Assembly: GCA_019116445.1 (NCBI GenBank)
Contig: DXBP01000052.1
Coordinates: forward strand, 1-64,000
DNA from: Candidatus Gemmiger excrementigallinarum
GTDB lineage: Bacteria; Bacillota; Clostridia; Oscillospirales; Ruminococcaceae
Reading direction: 5' to 3'
DNA: 64,000 bases
The translations under genes and the position numbers were made by a program. This document shows, piece by piece, positions 1 to 8,943 of this stretch; the first letter of the stretch is position 1, and the number at the start of each line of letters is the position of its first letter. Below the pieces are notes generated by a model. It did no database searches. It was given only the letters and a program-made list of their open reading frames with translations, and had not been told where the DNA came from.

Positions 1-2
1 AT

Positions 3-155
3 CTTTACGATGATAAAATGCTGATCACCTTTAACTACAAGGATGGAACGAAGAAAATCACTTTCAGCGAGATACAGGAAGCCTCTAAAAGGGATGCTTC
101 TGGTTCGGATTTGGAATGCTCACCGGCACCAGAAACAGTCTTACGCATTGCGTAG
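3..155 (+). CDS. C-terminal end of a serine site-specific recombinase (partial, runs off left edge)
   Basis: Open frame from the window edge: LYDDKMLITFNYKDGTKKITFSEIQEASKRDASGSDLECSPAPETVLRIA*; the DDK-LITFNYKDGTK motif is typical of large serine recombinase C-termini. Confidence 0.7.
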   Translation, partial: LYDDKMLITFNYKDGTKKITFSEIQEASKRDASGSDLECSPAPETVLRIA

Positions 156-334
156 GGCTGTTTTTTTATTGCAATAATCCGGGATGTTGCGCTGGTGCAC
201 CATCGGAGGACGAGAACAGCTGTGAAGGCGACCGCCGCCTGCGGCGGAAACAGGGAGCCGGAGCAGGGGCAGCGGTCGCAGAGGCGGCGTTCCGCCCAAG
301 GGGCGCCGACCAATGCGGGCACCGCAACCCGTAA
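131..334 (+). repeat. Copy 1 of a diverged ~205-nt tandem, structured non-coding repeat (starts with terminator-like hairpin)
   Basis: Near-identical to 451-660 over most of its length, including gcaccatcggaggacgagaacagctg and gcggcggaaacagggagccggagcaggggcagcggtcgcagagg. Confidence 0.85.
136..167 (+). terminator. Rho-independent terminator overlapping the recombinase stop codon
   Basis: CAGTCTTACGC-ATT-GCGTAGGGCTG stem (11 bp with G:U) followed by TTTTTTT. Confidence 0.8.
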
Positions 335-450
335 GACGGCGCCGCAACGCCGGAACCAACAGTCTTGCGGACTGTTGGTTAGCCCGCGGGAGAGTCCCCG
401 GGGATGGGAAGGAAAGCAGAGTGTGCCGGGGGTAGAGGTGTTACCGTTAC

Positions 451-660
451 GAAAAACAGCCTTACACAGTGTGTAGGGCTCTTTTTTTATTGCAACAACC
501 CGGGATGCCGCAACAGTCTGCGCACCATCGGAGGACGAGAACAGCTGCGAAGGCGACCACCGCCTGCGGCGGAAACAGGGAGCCGGAGCAGGGGCAGCGG
601 TCGCAGAGGTGGCGTCCCGCCCCAAGGGGCGCCGACCGATGCGGGCACTGCAACCCGTAA
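451..660 (+). repeat. Copy 2 of the tandem structured repeat
   Basis: Direct repeat of 131-334 about 320 nt downstream; also begins with a hairpin plus T7. Confidence 0.85.
458..488 (+). terminator. Rho-independent terminator in repeat copy 2
   Basis: AGCCTTACAC-AGT-GTGTAGGGCT then C TTTTTTT. Confidence 0.75.
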
Positions 661-866
661 AGTGCCCGCCCTTGCACATCACGCAAGTTAGCTTTTTGGT
701 ATACCTCCCAAAAGGGGAGGGTACATCGGTTATAAGATGCCAAACGTATGACAAATGCAGGCATCGGTCTTGCGGGAATGGAAGCCCGGCATGTATACTG
801 AAAGAAAAATTATGAGAAAGTCCATTTTACCAAAACAATTCTCTGCCGTATGGAGGTGACCCCGTT

Positions 867-1262
867 ATGAAACTGTCCAGAGTCATTCTGATTCCCCTTG
901 TGCCGGTATTGCTGTTGGCCCTGCTCCTTGCGGGAAATGCCGTGGCGCGGTCCCGCAGGGGCGAAACGGAACCCGTTGAAAAGAATTACCGCCCGGCCAT
1001 ACTGTATAAGGAAGAACTGTATCTGTACATCAGTCAGCCACCGTTCGGAGAGGTAGAGAAGGAATCTCTTTCCTATGTGGCGACCCTGACTGAGGATGTT
1101 CCCGCCAGTCAGCTGCCCACCGAGAATCTGCAGTCCTGTGGCTGTCCGGACCTTGTGAACGGCGGCATCTACCGCACCGAAAAGCACCCGGACTACCTGT
1201 TCATCCACAACGAGGAAGAGGATACCATGGTGGCTTTTGTGGCGGAATCCGCGCAATCCTGA
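867..1262 (+). CDS. Hypothetical protein with N-terminal signal anchor
   Basis: 131-aa ORF with hydrophobic N-terminus MKLSRVILIPLVPVLLLALLLAG; RBS ggaggtgacc upstream. Confidence 0.7.
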   Translation: MKLSRVILIPLVPVLLLALLLAGNAVARSRRGETEPVEKNYRPAILYKEELYLYISQPPFGEVEKESLSYVATLTEDVPASQLPTENLQSCGCPDLVNGGIYRTEKHPDYLFIHNEEEDTMVAFVAESAQS

Positions 1263-1368
1263 AGGCAGCCTGCCAAGATGCACAACTTTTGTTACAACCG
1301 GCTGTATATTCTGCCACTTGCCGGGGGACCGCAGCAGCGGTACACTGGAACTATCCTATTGCAAGGCG

Positions 1369-2115
1369 GTGAAGTGTGTGGAGCTGTGGCAAGGGTTTGT
1401 GCTGCTTTTGGTGTATAGCTGGCTGGGCTACTTCCCGGCCAAAGCTCTGGGCATCCCCTGGGATGTACGAAGCCGGGTCTTCGTGGGGCTGCTCACCCTG
1501 GTGCTGGCCGCGGTGCTGCTGGTACCGCTAAAGCCTGCCCGCCTGGGGGCCTTGTTTCGGGTGCGGAGGCCGCTGCTCCCTTGGACGGCGGCCCTGCTGG
1601 CGGGAATGCTGCTGTTTTCCCAACTGTCCGTCCTGCTGGCAATGCTGTTTGCCTCTGAAGCGGACGCCAAATCCCTGACGGACGGCACCCTGCCCCTTCA
1701 GGTGCTGGCTATTGCCGTGCTGGGCCCCCTCTGCGAGGAACTGATTTATCGTGGCGGACTGACCCAGGGCCTTTGTGCCAGGTTCCCCTGGAAAGAGGGC
1801 ATTGTCCTTTCGGCGGTGGCCTTCATGATCGGGCATCCGTGGTTTCAGATCCCCCAGACTTTGCTCATCGGTCTGGTACTGGGCTATCTGTGCTGGTACA
1901 CCGGGTCCCTGGGCTACGGCATCCTGATCCACATACTGTTCAACGGGCTTCTCTTTTTTTACCCCAGCAGCGCCGCCCTGCTGGAATGGAACCGGGCAGT
2001 GGCTATCCTTCTCTCACTGGGGATCGTGGCCGCCGGGCTGGCGCTGACCCTTTGGGCGCTGCGGGGCTTCACCCGCTGCGCCGACCGGCTGCAAGCCACC
2101 GAAGCAGCTCCATAA
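1369..2115 (+). CDS. CPBP family intramembrane metalloprotease
   Basis: Polytopic; motifs PLCEELIYRG and GSLGYGILIHILFN; start uncertain (GTG 1369 or 1378; ORF track extends to 1237). Confidence 0.8.
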   Translation: MKCVELWQGFVLLLVYSWLGYFPAKALGIPWDVRSRVFVGLLTLVLAAVLLVPLKPARLGALFRVRRPLLPWTAALLAGMLLFSQLSVLLAMLFASEADAKSLTDGTLPLQVLAIAVLGPLCEELIYRGGLTQGLCARFPWKEGIVLSAVAFMIGHPWFQIPQTLLIGLVLGYLCWYTGSLGYGILIHILFNGLLFFYPSSAALLEWNRAVAILLSLGIVAAGLALTLWALRGFTRCADRLQATEAAP

Positions 2116-2168
2116 CAAGGAAAGCAACCACCAGATAATATGTTTCTGCCGCCCCGGAGGAGGCGCTT

Positions 2169-3968
2169 ATGAAAAGCAAACGTTGGTGGATCGTCTGTGC
2201 AGTTGTACTGGCAGTATGCTGTGGAATGCTTATTGTGTTCCGTCGGCCGGTGAATTCCAGCCTGGGACGGGACAGGGACACAGAATTCCTGCAAGGGTCA
2301 GGCATTGAACTGGAAGATCTGAACGCGACCCAGGAGGAAAATCTCTATAAACTTGCCAAAGTCTGGGGATTTGTGAAATACTACCATCCGGACATCATTG
2401 GGGGCGACATCAACTGGGATGCGGAACTGTTCCGGGTGATGCCCCGGGTGGTGGCAGCCGAGAGTCCCGAAGCAGCCAATCAGGTGCTGTATGATTGGTT
2501 GAGCGGCTTCCCTTACGAGGAAACACCCGCAGCTGCAACCGATGAAACCGCCGCTTTTTGGAATGAGATGGAGCAGCAGTTTGGCTCTATTACGGCGGAA
2601 CTTTCCTGGATCTCGGACCGGACGGAATGGGGTGCAGACCTCTGTGCTTATCTGGAGGGACTTTCCCGGCTGGAAATCAGCGACCGGAGCAACGGTTACG
2701 TGGCCTTTTCGGGAGAAAATCTGCTGGAACGTGCAAGTTTTGCAGCGGAGCAGGATCTGCCGGTGCAGCAGTCTGACGATGGGGTCAAACTGCTGGGCGT
2801 ATTCCGGCTCTGGAATGCCTTTGCCTATTACTCACCCTATCTATCCCTGACAGACGGGGACTGGGACGATGCGCTGCGGCAGGGAATTCATACCATGCTG
2901 GCAGCTGAAACACAACGGGATTACGTGCTGGCCCTGGGGGAGATGATGGCCAAAACCGGAGATGTCCATGCCTTTTTCACGGGTGGAAAAGCCTATCTCC
3001 ACCGGTATTTCGGGGACAACTATCTGCCCTGCCACTGCATGATTCTGGACGGCCGTCCGGTGGTGGATGCCGTGCCCCCGGAGGAAGCAACCCTGCAGCC
3101 GGGGGATGTGATCACCGCGGTGGATGGGGTGGACATGGCAGACCGCATTGCGGAGTTGGAAAACGTTCACCCGGTTCCTGAACCCGGAAAATACGGGTAT
3201 TGGTTTGGCATCTCCCTGCTCAGCGCGGCAGGAGAAGAAGCCCGGGTGACAGTGGAACGGGACGGAGCGCCCCTGACCCTGACGGTGCAGACGCAATTCT
3301 CCTATTATGAGCCGGAAAATCCCTGGAAAAGCGGCCTGATGGAGGAGGGCAAAATCGGCTATATCAACGCCGGCGACCTGGAAGAGGAAGACGTGGAACG
3401 GTTGATGGAGGATTTTGCGGATACCGAAGGCATCATTGTGGATCTACGGGAGTATCCCTCCGTACCGGTGCTGGCGTATCTTTTGGGAGAGTATTTTATC
3501 CCGGAACCTCGTCCCTTTGCAGCCTTTGATTATCCCGACCCTCTGCGGCCCGGCAACTTTTGCCGCTTGCCGTTTTATAAAACTGCGGGTGCCGGTTCCA
3601 GCAAGATGGCGGGACTTTCTGACCGGGATGACTACCCTCTCTACGAGGGGAAGATTGTGCTGCTGATCAACGAATTTACCCAGAGCCGGGGTGAAACCAC
3701 TGCGATGGCCCTGCGCCAGGCGCCCCGAGCGGTGGTGGTGGGCAGTCCCTCCATCGGGGCGGACGGCGATATTGTGGAGATCATGCTGCCCGGCAGTGTG
3801 CAGGTGATGTTCTCCGGTTTCGGCGTCTATACGCCGGAGGGGGATACCATTCAGCGGGTGGGCGTGCAGCCGGATGTTTTCTGCCGCCCCACGGTGGAGG
3901 ATCTGCGGCAGGGACGGGATGCCCTCCTGGAAAAAGCCGTCAGTCTGATTCTGTCCCCGGAGTCCTGA
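2169..3968 (+). CDS. S41 family peptidase with PDZ-like domain, secreted
   Basis: NLYKLAKVWGFVKYYHP N-terminal motif, PDZ-like LQPGDVITAVDGVDM, and INEFTQSRGETTAMAL...VVVGSPSIGADG core. Confidence 0.85.
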   Translation: MKSKRWWIVCAVVLAVCCGMLIVFRRPVNSSLGRDRDTEFLQGSGIELEDLNATQEENLYKLAKVWGFVKYYHPDIIGGDINWDAELFRVMPRVVAAESPEAANQVLYDWLSGFPYEETPAAATDETAAFWNEMEQQFGSITAELSWISDRTEWGADLCAYLEGLSRLEISDRSNGYVAFSGENLLERASFAAEQDLPVQQSDDGVKLLGVFRLWNAFAYYSPYLSLTDGDWDDALRQGIHTMLAAETQRDYVLALGEMMAKTGDVHAFFTGGKAYLHRYFGDNYLPCHCMILDGRPVVDAVPPEEATLQPGDVITAVDGVDMADRIAELENVHPVPEPGKYGYWFGISLLSAAGEEARVTVERDGAPLTLTVQTQFSYYEPENPWKSGLMEEGKIGYINAGDLEEEDVERLMEDFADTEGIIVDLREYPSVPVLAYLLGEYFIPEPRPFAAFDYPDPLRPGNFCRLPFYKTAGAGSSKMAGLSDRDDYPLYEGKIVLLINEFTQSRGETTAMALRQAPRAVVVGSPSIGADGDIVEIMLPGSVQVMFSGFGVYTPEGDTIQRVGVQPDVFCRPTVEDLRQGRDALLEKAVSLILSPES

Positions 3969-3986
3969 CTGTCGATGTGAAAAAAA

Positions 3987-4019
3987 GCAGCCTCACGATT
4001 TCGGATGAGGCTGCTTTTT
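3987..4019 (+). terminator. Rho-independent terminator
   Basis: gcagcctca ... tgaggctgc then ttttt. Confidence 0.85.
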
Positions 4020-4059
4020 GTTATGCCGTTGGGAACCGGCAGGACAGCGGGGCGCCCTC

Positions 4060-4107
4060 TTGACTCTGGTACGATTTCGTACTATACTCTATGGTACGAA
4101 ATCGTAC
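4060..4107 (+). promoter_or_regulatory. SigA-type promoter with two 14-bp operator-like palindromes
   Basis: TTGACT-17-TATACT; GTACGATTTCGTAC fills the spacer and GTACGAAATCGTAC lies just downstream of the -10. Confidence 0.85.
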
Positions 4108-4121
4108 TGCAGGAGGACGTT

Positions 4122-4571
4122 ATGCAAGGAAAATCCCGCGAATCGCTGAACCGGTTCAATTATCTGTTTGGCGAAACCGAAGCGTTGTATCATGAGATGG
4201 CGCACAAACTGGGGTTGTCGGACAGTGCCATGAAGATTCTGTACACGGTTTGTGATACCGGGGAGCCCTGCCCGCTGCAGGAGGTCTGCCGCCGCAGCGG
4301 TCTGAGCAAACAGACGGTGAATTCGGCACTGCGCAAGCTGGAACGGGAGCAGGTGCTGTATCTGGAAACAGCCGGGGGCCGGGGTAAGCAGGTACGCCTT
4401 ACCGAGAGCGGCCGAAAGCTGGCCGAAAGTACGGTGCTGCGCATTATCGAGATCGAGAACGCTGTTTTTGGAGCCTGGGCGCCTGAGGATGTGCAGACCT
4501 ATCTGGCGCTGACCGAGCGGTTCCTCAATGACGTAAAGCAGCGCGCCGCCGCGCTGGACAGCTGTCTTTGA
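4122..4571 (+). CDS. MarR family transcriptional regulator
   Basis: wHTH protein SGLSKQTVNSALRKLEREQVLYLETAGGRGKQVRLTESGRKLA; ATG after aggaggacgtt. Confidence 0.9.
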   Translation: MQGKSRESLNRFNYLFGETEALYHEMAHKLGLSDSAMKILYTVCDTGEPCPLQEVCRRSGLSKQTVNSALRKLEREQVLYLETAGGRGKQVRLTESGRKLAESTVLRIIEIENAVFGAWAPEDVQTYLALTERFLNDVKQRAAALDSCL

Positions 4572-4594
4572 TCACGTTTCGGAGGGCTTCCTTT

Positions 4595-5923
4595 ATGAAG
4601 ATTCAACTTTCGGAACACTTTACCTACCGCAAGCTGTTGCGCTTCACGCTGCCGTCCATCGTTATGCTGGTCTTCTCTTCCATCTACGGTGTGGTGGATG
4701 GGTTCTTTGTTTCCAACTTTGTGGGCAAAACCGCCTTTACGGCGGTGAACTTCATCATTCCCTTTCTTATGATCCTGGGGGCTGTGGGCTTCATGTTCGG
4801 CACCGGCGGCGGAGCCCTGATCGCCAAAACCATGGGGGAAGGGGACGACCGCCGGGCCAATGAACTGTTTTCGCTGATCGTGTACAGTTCGATTCTTTGC
4901 GGTGTGGTGCTTTCGGGCGTAGGCTTCCTGCTGCTGCGCCCGCTGGCGGTGGCGCTGGGGGCCGAGGGCATCATGCTGCAGGACTGCATTACCTACGGTA
5001 CCGTGCTGCTGTTTGCCATTCCGGCCTATGTGCTGCAGTACGAGTTCCAGTGCCTTTGCGTTACGGCGGAAAAACCCAATCTGGGTCTGGCGGTGACGGT
5101 GGCATCAGGCGTAACCAATATGGTGCTGGATGCCCTGTTCGTGGCGGTGCTGCCCTTCGGGCTGCCGGGGGCCGCGGCGGCCACAGCCATCAGCCAGTGT
5201 GTGGGCGGGCTGCTGCCGCTGCTCTACTTCATCCGCAACAAAGACGGACGGCTCCATCTGGGGCGCACTCACTGGGACGCCAGGGCATTGCTGAAAACCT
5301 GTACCAACGGTTCTTCGGAACTGATGAGCAACATTTCCATGTCCCTGGTGAGTATGCTGTACAACGCCCAGCTGCTGCACTATGCCGGGGAGGACGGCAT
5401 TGCCGCTTACGGAGTGCTCATGTATGTGAGCATGATCTTCCAGGCGATGTTCATCGGGTATTCGGTGGGCACCGCGCCGGTGGTCAGCTATCATTACGGC
5501 GCGGGCGCCCACGGGGAACTGCACAGCCTGCTGCGCAAAAGTGCGGTGATCATTGCCGGATTTGCCGTGGCCATGTTCGTCGGTGCCCGCCTGCTGTCGG
5601 GACCGCTCTCCCGGCTGTTTGTGGGCTACGATGCGGCCCTGCTGGCGATGACCCGCCATGCCTTTTCCATTTTCTCCTTCGGATTTCTCTTTTCCGGATT
5701 TGCCATCTACGGCTCCTCCTTTTTCACAGCCCTCAACGATGGTCTGGTTTCGGCAGCCATTTCCTTCCTGCGCACGCTGGTGTTTCAGGTCCTCTGCGTC
5801 CTGATTTTCCCGCTGTTCTGGCAGGTGGACGGCATCTGGGTGTCCCTGATGTCGGCGGAAGCCATGGCGGTGTGCGTTACGGTGGTATTTCTGCGCGTCA
5901 AACAGCGCGTGTATCAGTATTGA
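4595..5923 (+). CDS. MATE family efflux transporter
   Basis: Polytopic; RFTLPSIVMLVFSSIYGVVDGFFVSNFVG N-terminus typical of MATE. Confidence 0.92.
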   Translation: MKIQLSEHFTYRKLLRFTLPSIVMLVFSSIYGVVDGFFVSNFVGKTAFTAVNFIIPFLMILGAVGFMFGTGGGALIAKTMGEGDDRRANELFSLIVYSSILCGVVLSGVGFLLLRPLAVALGAEGIMLQDCITYGTVLLFAIPAYVLQYEFQCLCVTAEKPNLGLAVTVASGVTNMVLDALFVAVLPFGLPGAAAATAISQCVGGLLPLLYFIRNKDGRLHLGRTHWDARALLKTCTNGSSELMSNISMSLVSMLYNAQLLHYAGEDGIAAYGVLMYVSMIFQAMFIGYSVGTAPVVSYHYGAGAHGELHSLLRKSAVIIAGFAVAMFVGARLLSGPLSRLFVGYDAALLAMTRHAFSIFSFGFLFSGFAIYGSSFFTALNDGLVSAAISFLRTLVFQVLCVLIFPLFWQVDGIWVSLMSAEAMAVCVTVVFLRVKQRVYQY

Positions 5924-5939
5924 ACCACACACGAATCCC

Positions 5940-6143
5940 CCGGCGGTAGAACTACGGCCGGGGGAGTTCTGTGTCCGGGCGGTGCTGCGCGCGGGACCGT
6001 CCGGTCTATGTGATGGCACAAAGCCTTGTGGGTTGTCTGGCCTTGACCGGGCGGCTGCCCTCGCATGGTCCAAGGCGCAGTGGAATTTGTGCGGGCGTCG
6101 CCCGCCGTTTGTTTCGTTTGGTTGGTTTACGCTTCTTAGTATA
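5940..6143 (-). ncRNA. Candidate structured non-coding RNA on the minus strand
   Basis: No convincing ORF; TATACT (complement 6138-6143) followed on minus strand by four hairpins (6091-6105, 6040-6076, 6017-6030, 5995-6006); family not recognised. Confidence 0.4.
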
Positions 6144-6208
6144 CCGGCCAGTTGTGTGCAACCCATCAAAGGTCTTTGAACAAACCCCGAACAACTTTTA
6201 AAGAAACT

Positions 6209-6241
6209 GTGACGCCCCGTACCCAACCGGTACGGGGCGTC
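6209..6241 (-). terminator. Hairpin terminator downstream of minus-strand marR
   Basis: GACGCCCCGTACC-caac-GGTACGGGGCGTC; T-rich stretch downstream on minus strand. Confidence 0.7.
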
Positions 6242-6249
6242 AGCGCTTG

Positions 6250-6678
6250 TTACAGGATCTCCGGCGGACCGGGGCGGGCGGTGCGGCCCAGGGCCTTGTA
6301 CAACAAAGCCACCAGCTGGGTACGCTCGTCAGGGGTCAGGCTGGCCAGGGCCTGCTCGTCCCAGTCGTAAAAGACCTGGTGGCTGGCCGCAAAAGCCTGC
6401 TGTCCCTTTTCGCTCAAGGCCAGGCGATAGACCCGGCCGTCCTTCTCCCGCAGCAGAAAGCCGCTTTCCACCAGCTTCAGGACGGTGCGCTGGCTGTGCC
6501 CCCAGTCCAGGTGCAGGGCGGCGGTCAGCTCGCTCTGGGTGCAGCCGGGATGTTTGCCCACATAGATCACCAGGAACAGAGTGCCAAAACTCAGTCCCCA
6601 CTGGTGCAGCCGCTGGGAGGTGTAGTGGCTGAACCGGCGGTAGAGCACGGTGCAGGCGTAGGAAAAGGTACGGATCAT
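6250..6678 (-). CDS. MarR family transcriptional regulator
   Basis: 142 aa; wHTH CTQSELTAALHLDWGHSQRTVLKLVESGFLLREKDGRVYRLALSEKGQ. Confidence 0.85.
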   Translation of the reverse strand: MIRTFSYACTVLYRRFSHYTSQRLHQWGLSFGTLFLVIYVGKHPGCTQSELTAALHLDWGHSQRTVLKLVESGFLLREKDGRVYRLALSEKGQQAFAASHQVFYDWDEQALASLTPDERTQLVALLYKALGRTARPGPPEIL

Positions 6679-8126
6679 AAACTTCCTCCTGTTTGGGAAA
6701 ATGCAGGGCCGGCGCGCAAGGCCCGGACGGCCTCCTCCAGACCCTGGTAGCGCAGCCGCTCGACGGCAAAATCATAATCAGGTTTGGGCTGCGGGGTAAG
6801 AACGGGCTTTTCCTCCGCCCAGGCAGCTGCCGCTGCGGGATCGCCGCCATACGCCCGGATGCAGTCCTGCAGATAGGCAAGGTCCACCCACCGCAGGCCG
6901 CGGGTTTCGTTGTAGTGGCTCAGATAGCTCACGGGGTCCTCCCCGTAGCGCGCCTGGTACCGGCAAAAGACCTCCCACGCTGTTTTGGGAGCCAGCAGTT
7001 CGATGCGCCGGTCATGCAGCCGCATACCGAATTCCGGTGTGGGCATACCGTGCAGGGCCAGTTGTCCCGGTTCAAAGGAGTAGGTTTCCTCGCAGTTCCA
7101 GAGCAGCAGTACCAGGTCCAGTTCCGGGAACACGGTCACCAGCTGCAGGGCGTCGCCCAGCAGCTCTTCCAGCTCGGGGTAGGTGCCGGTGATGCCGTCC
7201 AGTCCGATGCGACCGTCGGGGCGGCACCACCCGTACATGGCGGGAAAATGGTTGTGGAAAAACCAGTTGCATTGGAACAAATGCATAGGAAGAAATCCCG
7301 GCGGATATTCTCCCAGACCCAGTTTTTCACTTTCCCAGGAAAAATAGCGGTCGGTGCGGCGGATGATCTCCTTTGCCTGTTCCGGCGCCACCGGCTTGCC
7401 CCGCATCCAGAAGGCGGGCCGCCGCCATGCCGATGAATAGGCGGGCTGTGCTCCCTGCCAGGCGATGGTCAGGGAACGCAGCGTTTCCAGCCGTTCCGGG
7501 GCAAACCAGAGCGGGTCGTTGCCATTACAGCGGACCGGCTGCAGCAGTGCGTCCATCGCTTCCCGCGCATCCCACCAGCTGTCGGCCTCCTGGGATTCCG
7601 GGCGGGGAAAATACCAGAACCGCCCTTCTTCCTCGGTGTAGCAGTACACACGGTCCCAGGGGATTTCCCCGCTTTCCACCGGGGCGCTTTGCAGGCCCCA
7701 GAACGCGGCCAGCGTCTGCTCGTGCCAGACTTCCTCCTCCGGAGTGGAGGGAATCTGCCAGGGGCCTGCCCCCGCATCGGGCGGGAAAGGCAGCCGTACC
7801 GAGGCCCCCTTTGCCAGCAAGGTGAAGGACGCCAGGCCGTTGCGGACCCACACTGCCTGCCCGGTGCGGTTGACATATTCCAGCAAAGGCACATCGGCCC
7901 GGCAGCAGGTCAGGCGGTGTTCCTCGTCGGTGCAGTCGTCCCAGGCGGCGCTGAAAATCAGCGCCCCGTCCCCGCCGCAGAGCACGCCGTCGGTCAGGTC
8001 GACCCGGTAATGGTGCAGGGGCAGTTCCGACCCGGCGGTACCGTCGGCATACAGATAGTGAACCGATCGGACCATCGAAGGGCCGCTGGCCGGCCCCAGC
8101 GTTACACGGGCAGCGTTGGGTTTCAC
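6675..8126 (-). CDS. Hypothetical protein, 483 aa, translationally coupled to marR
   Basis: Stop/start overlap with downstream marR; no family recognised. Confidence 0.75.
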   Translation of the reverse strand: MKPNAARVTLGPASGPSMVRSVHYLYADGTAGSELPLHHYRVDLTDGVLCGGDGALIFSAAWDDCTDEEHRLTCCRADVPLLEYVNRTGQAVWVRNGLASFTLLAKGASVRLPFPPDAGAGPWQIPSTPEEEVWHEQTLAAFWGLQSAPVESGEIPWDRVYCYTEEEGRFWYFPRPESQEADSWWDAREAMDALLQPVRCNGNDPLWFAPERLETLRSLTIAWQGAQPAYSSAWRRPAFWMRGKPVAPEQAKEIIRRTDRYFSWESEKLGLGEYPPGFLPMHLFQCNWFFHNHFPAMYGWCRPDGRIGLDGITGTYPELEELLGDALQLVTVFPELDLVLLLWNCEETYSFEPGQLALHGMPTPEFGMRLHDRRIELLAPKTAWEVFCRYQARYGEDPVSYLSHYNETRGLRWVDLAYLQDCIRAYGGDPAAAAAWAEEKPVLTPQPKPDYDFAVERLRYQGLEEAVRALRAGPAFSQTGGSL

Positions 8127-8145
8127 GGGCGATTCCTCCTTGATT

Positions 8146-8190
8146 CTTGATTAAGTCAAGTATAGCATCCGTTACTTGCAGCAGTCAAGT
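8146..8190 (-). promoter_or_regulatory. SigA promoter and paired palindromes for the minus-strand operon
   Basis: Minus strand TTGACT-18-TATACT; CTTGATTAAGTCAAG (8146-8160) and ACTTGCAGCAGTCAAGT (8174-8190) overlap the -10 and -35. Confidence 0.8.
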
Positions 8191-8206
8191 AAAAAAATCC
8201 GGCGGT

Positions 8207-8239
8207 TCTCATTTTGCTTTCATCTTTTTATGGTATCAT
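8207..8239 (+). promoter_or_regulatory. Response-regulator-type direct repeat plus -10
   Basis: TCTCAT-N5-TTTCAT-N10-TATCAT; same spacing as at 10297-10329. Confidence 0.65.
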
Positions 8240-8268
8240 AGTAAAAAAGACGAAAGGGGAAAGGAACC

Positions 8269-8943
8269 ATGCGGATCCTTGTGGTGGAAGACCAACCCGA
8301 AATGAACGCGCTGCTGGTCAAACAGCTCAAAGCGACGGGGTACAGTGTGGACAGCTGCCTCACCGGCACCGATGCGCTGGATTATATGGCAGGGGGCGAG
8401 TACGACGCCGTGGTGCTGGACATCATGCTGCCGGGGGTAGACGGGCTGGAGGTGCTGCGCCGCCGCCGGGCTGCCGGGGACAAGACCCCCGTGCTGCTGC
8501 TCACGGCCCGGGACGGCATCGAGGACCGGGTCCGCGGCCTGGACAGCGGTGCCGACGATTACCTCGTCAAACCCTTTGCCCTGCAGGAACTGCTGGCGCG
8601 GCTGCGGGTGCTCATCCGCCGCCGGGCCGACCAGGTCAGCGATGTCATCACGGTAGGGGACCTGCAGGTGGACTGCATCGCCCGCAGGGCATCCCGGGGC
8701 GGGCAGGGCATTGCCCTGTCGGCCAAGGAGTTCGCGGTGCTGGAATATCTGGCCCGCAACGCGGGGGTGGTGCTCTCCCGGGAGCGCATCAGCCAGGGCG
8801 TCTGGAACTATGACTACGAGGGTGGTTCCAACGTGGTGGATGTCTACATCCGCTACCTGCGCAAAAAAATCGACGAAGGCCGCGAACCCAAACTCATCCA
8901 CACCGTGCGCGGTGTGGGCTACGTCTTGCGGGAGGAAGTATGA
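8269..8943 (+). CDS. OmpR-family response regulator
   Basis: Receiver MRILVVEDQPEMNALLVKQL...VVLDIMLPG...LVKPFA and C-terminal wHTH GGSNVVDVYIRYLRKKID...RGVGYVL. Confidence 0.95.
   Translation: MRILVVEDQPEMNALLVKQLKATGYSVDSCLTGTDALDYMAGGEYDAVVLDIMLPGVDGLEVLRRRRAAGDKTPVLLLTARDGIEDRVRGLDSGADDYLVKPFALQELLARLRVLIRRRADQVSDVITVGDLQVDCIARRASRGGQGIALSAKEFAVLEYLARNAGVVLSRERISQGVWNYDYEGGSNVVDVYIRYLRKKIDEGREPKLIHTVRGVGYVLREEV

Noticed and set aside
131-660. Tandem repeats interpreted as attL/attR of the recombinase element
   Set aside because: Serine recombinases usually leave only very short core identities; ~205-nt diverged copies are not consistent with recent att duplication.
35-815. Multiple 60-240 aa ORFs on both strands over the tandem repeats
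   Set aside because: They overlap each other and the terminator hairpins, and follow repeat structure rather than codon usage; treated as non-coding.
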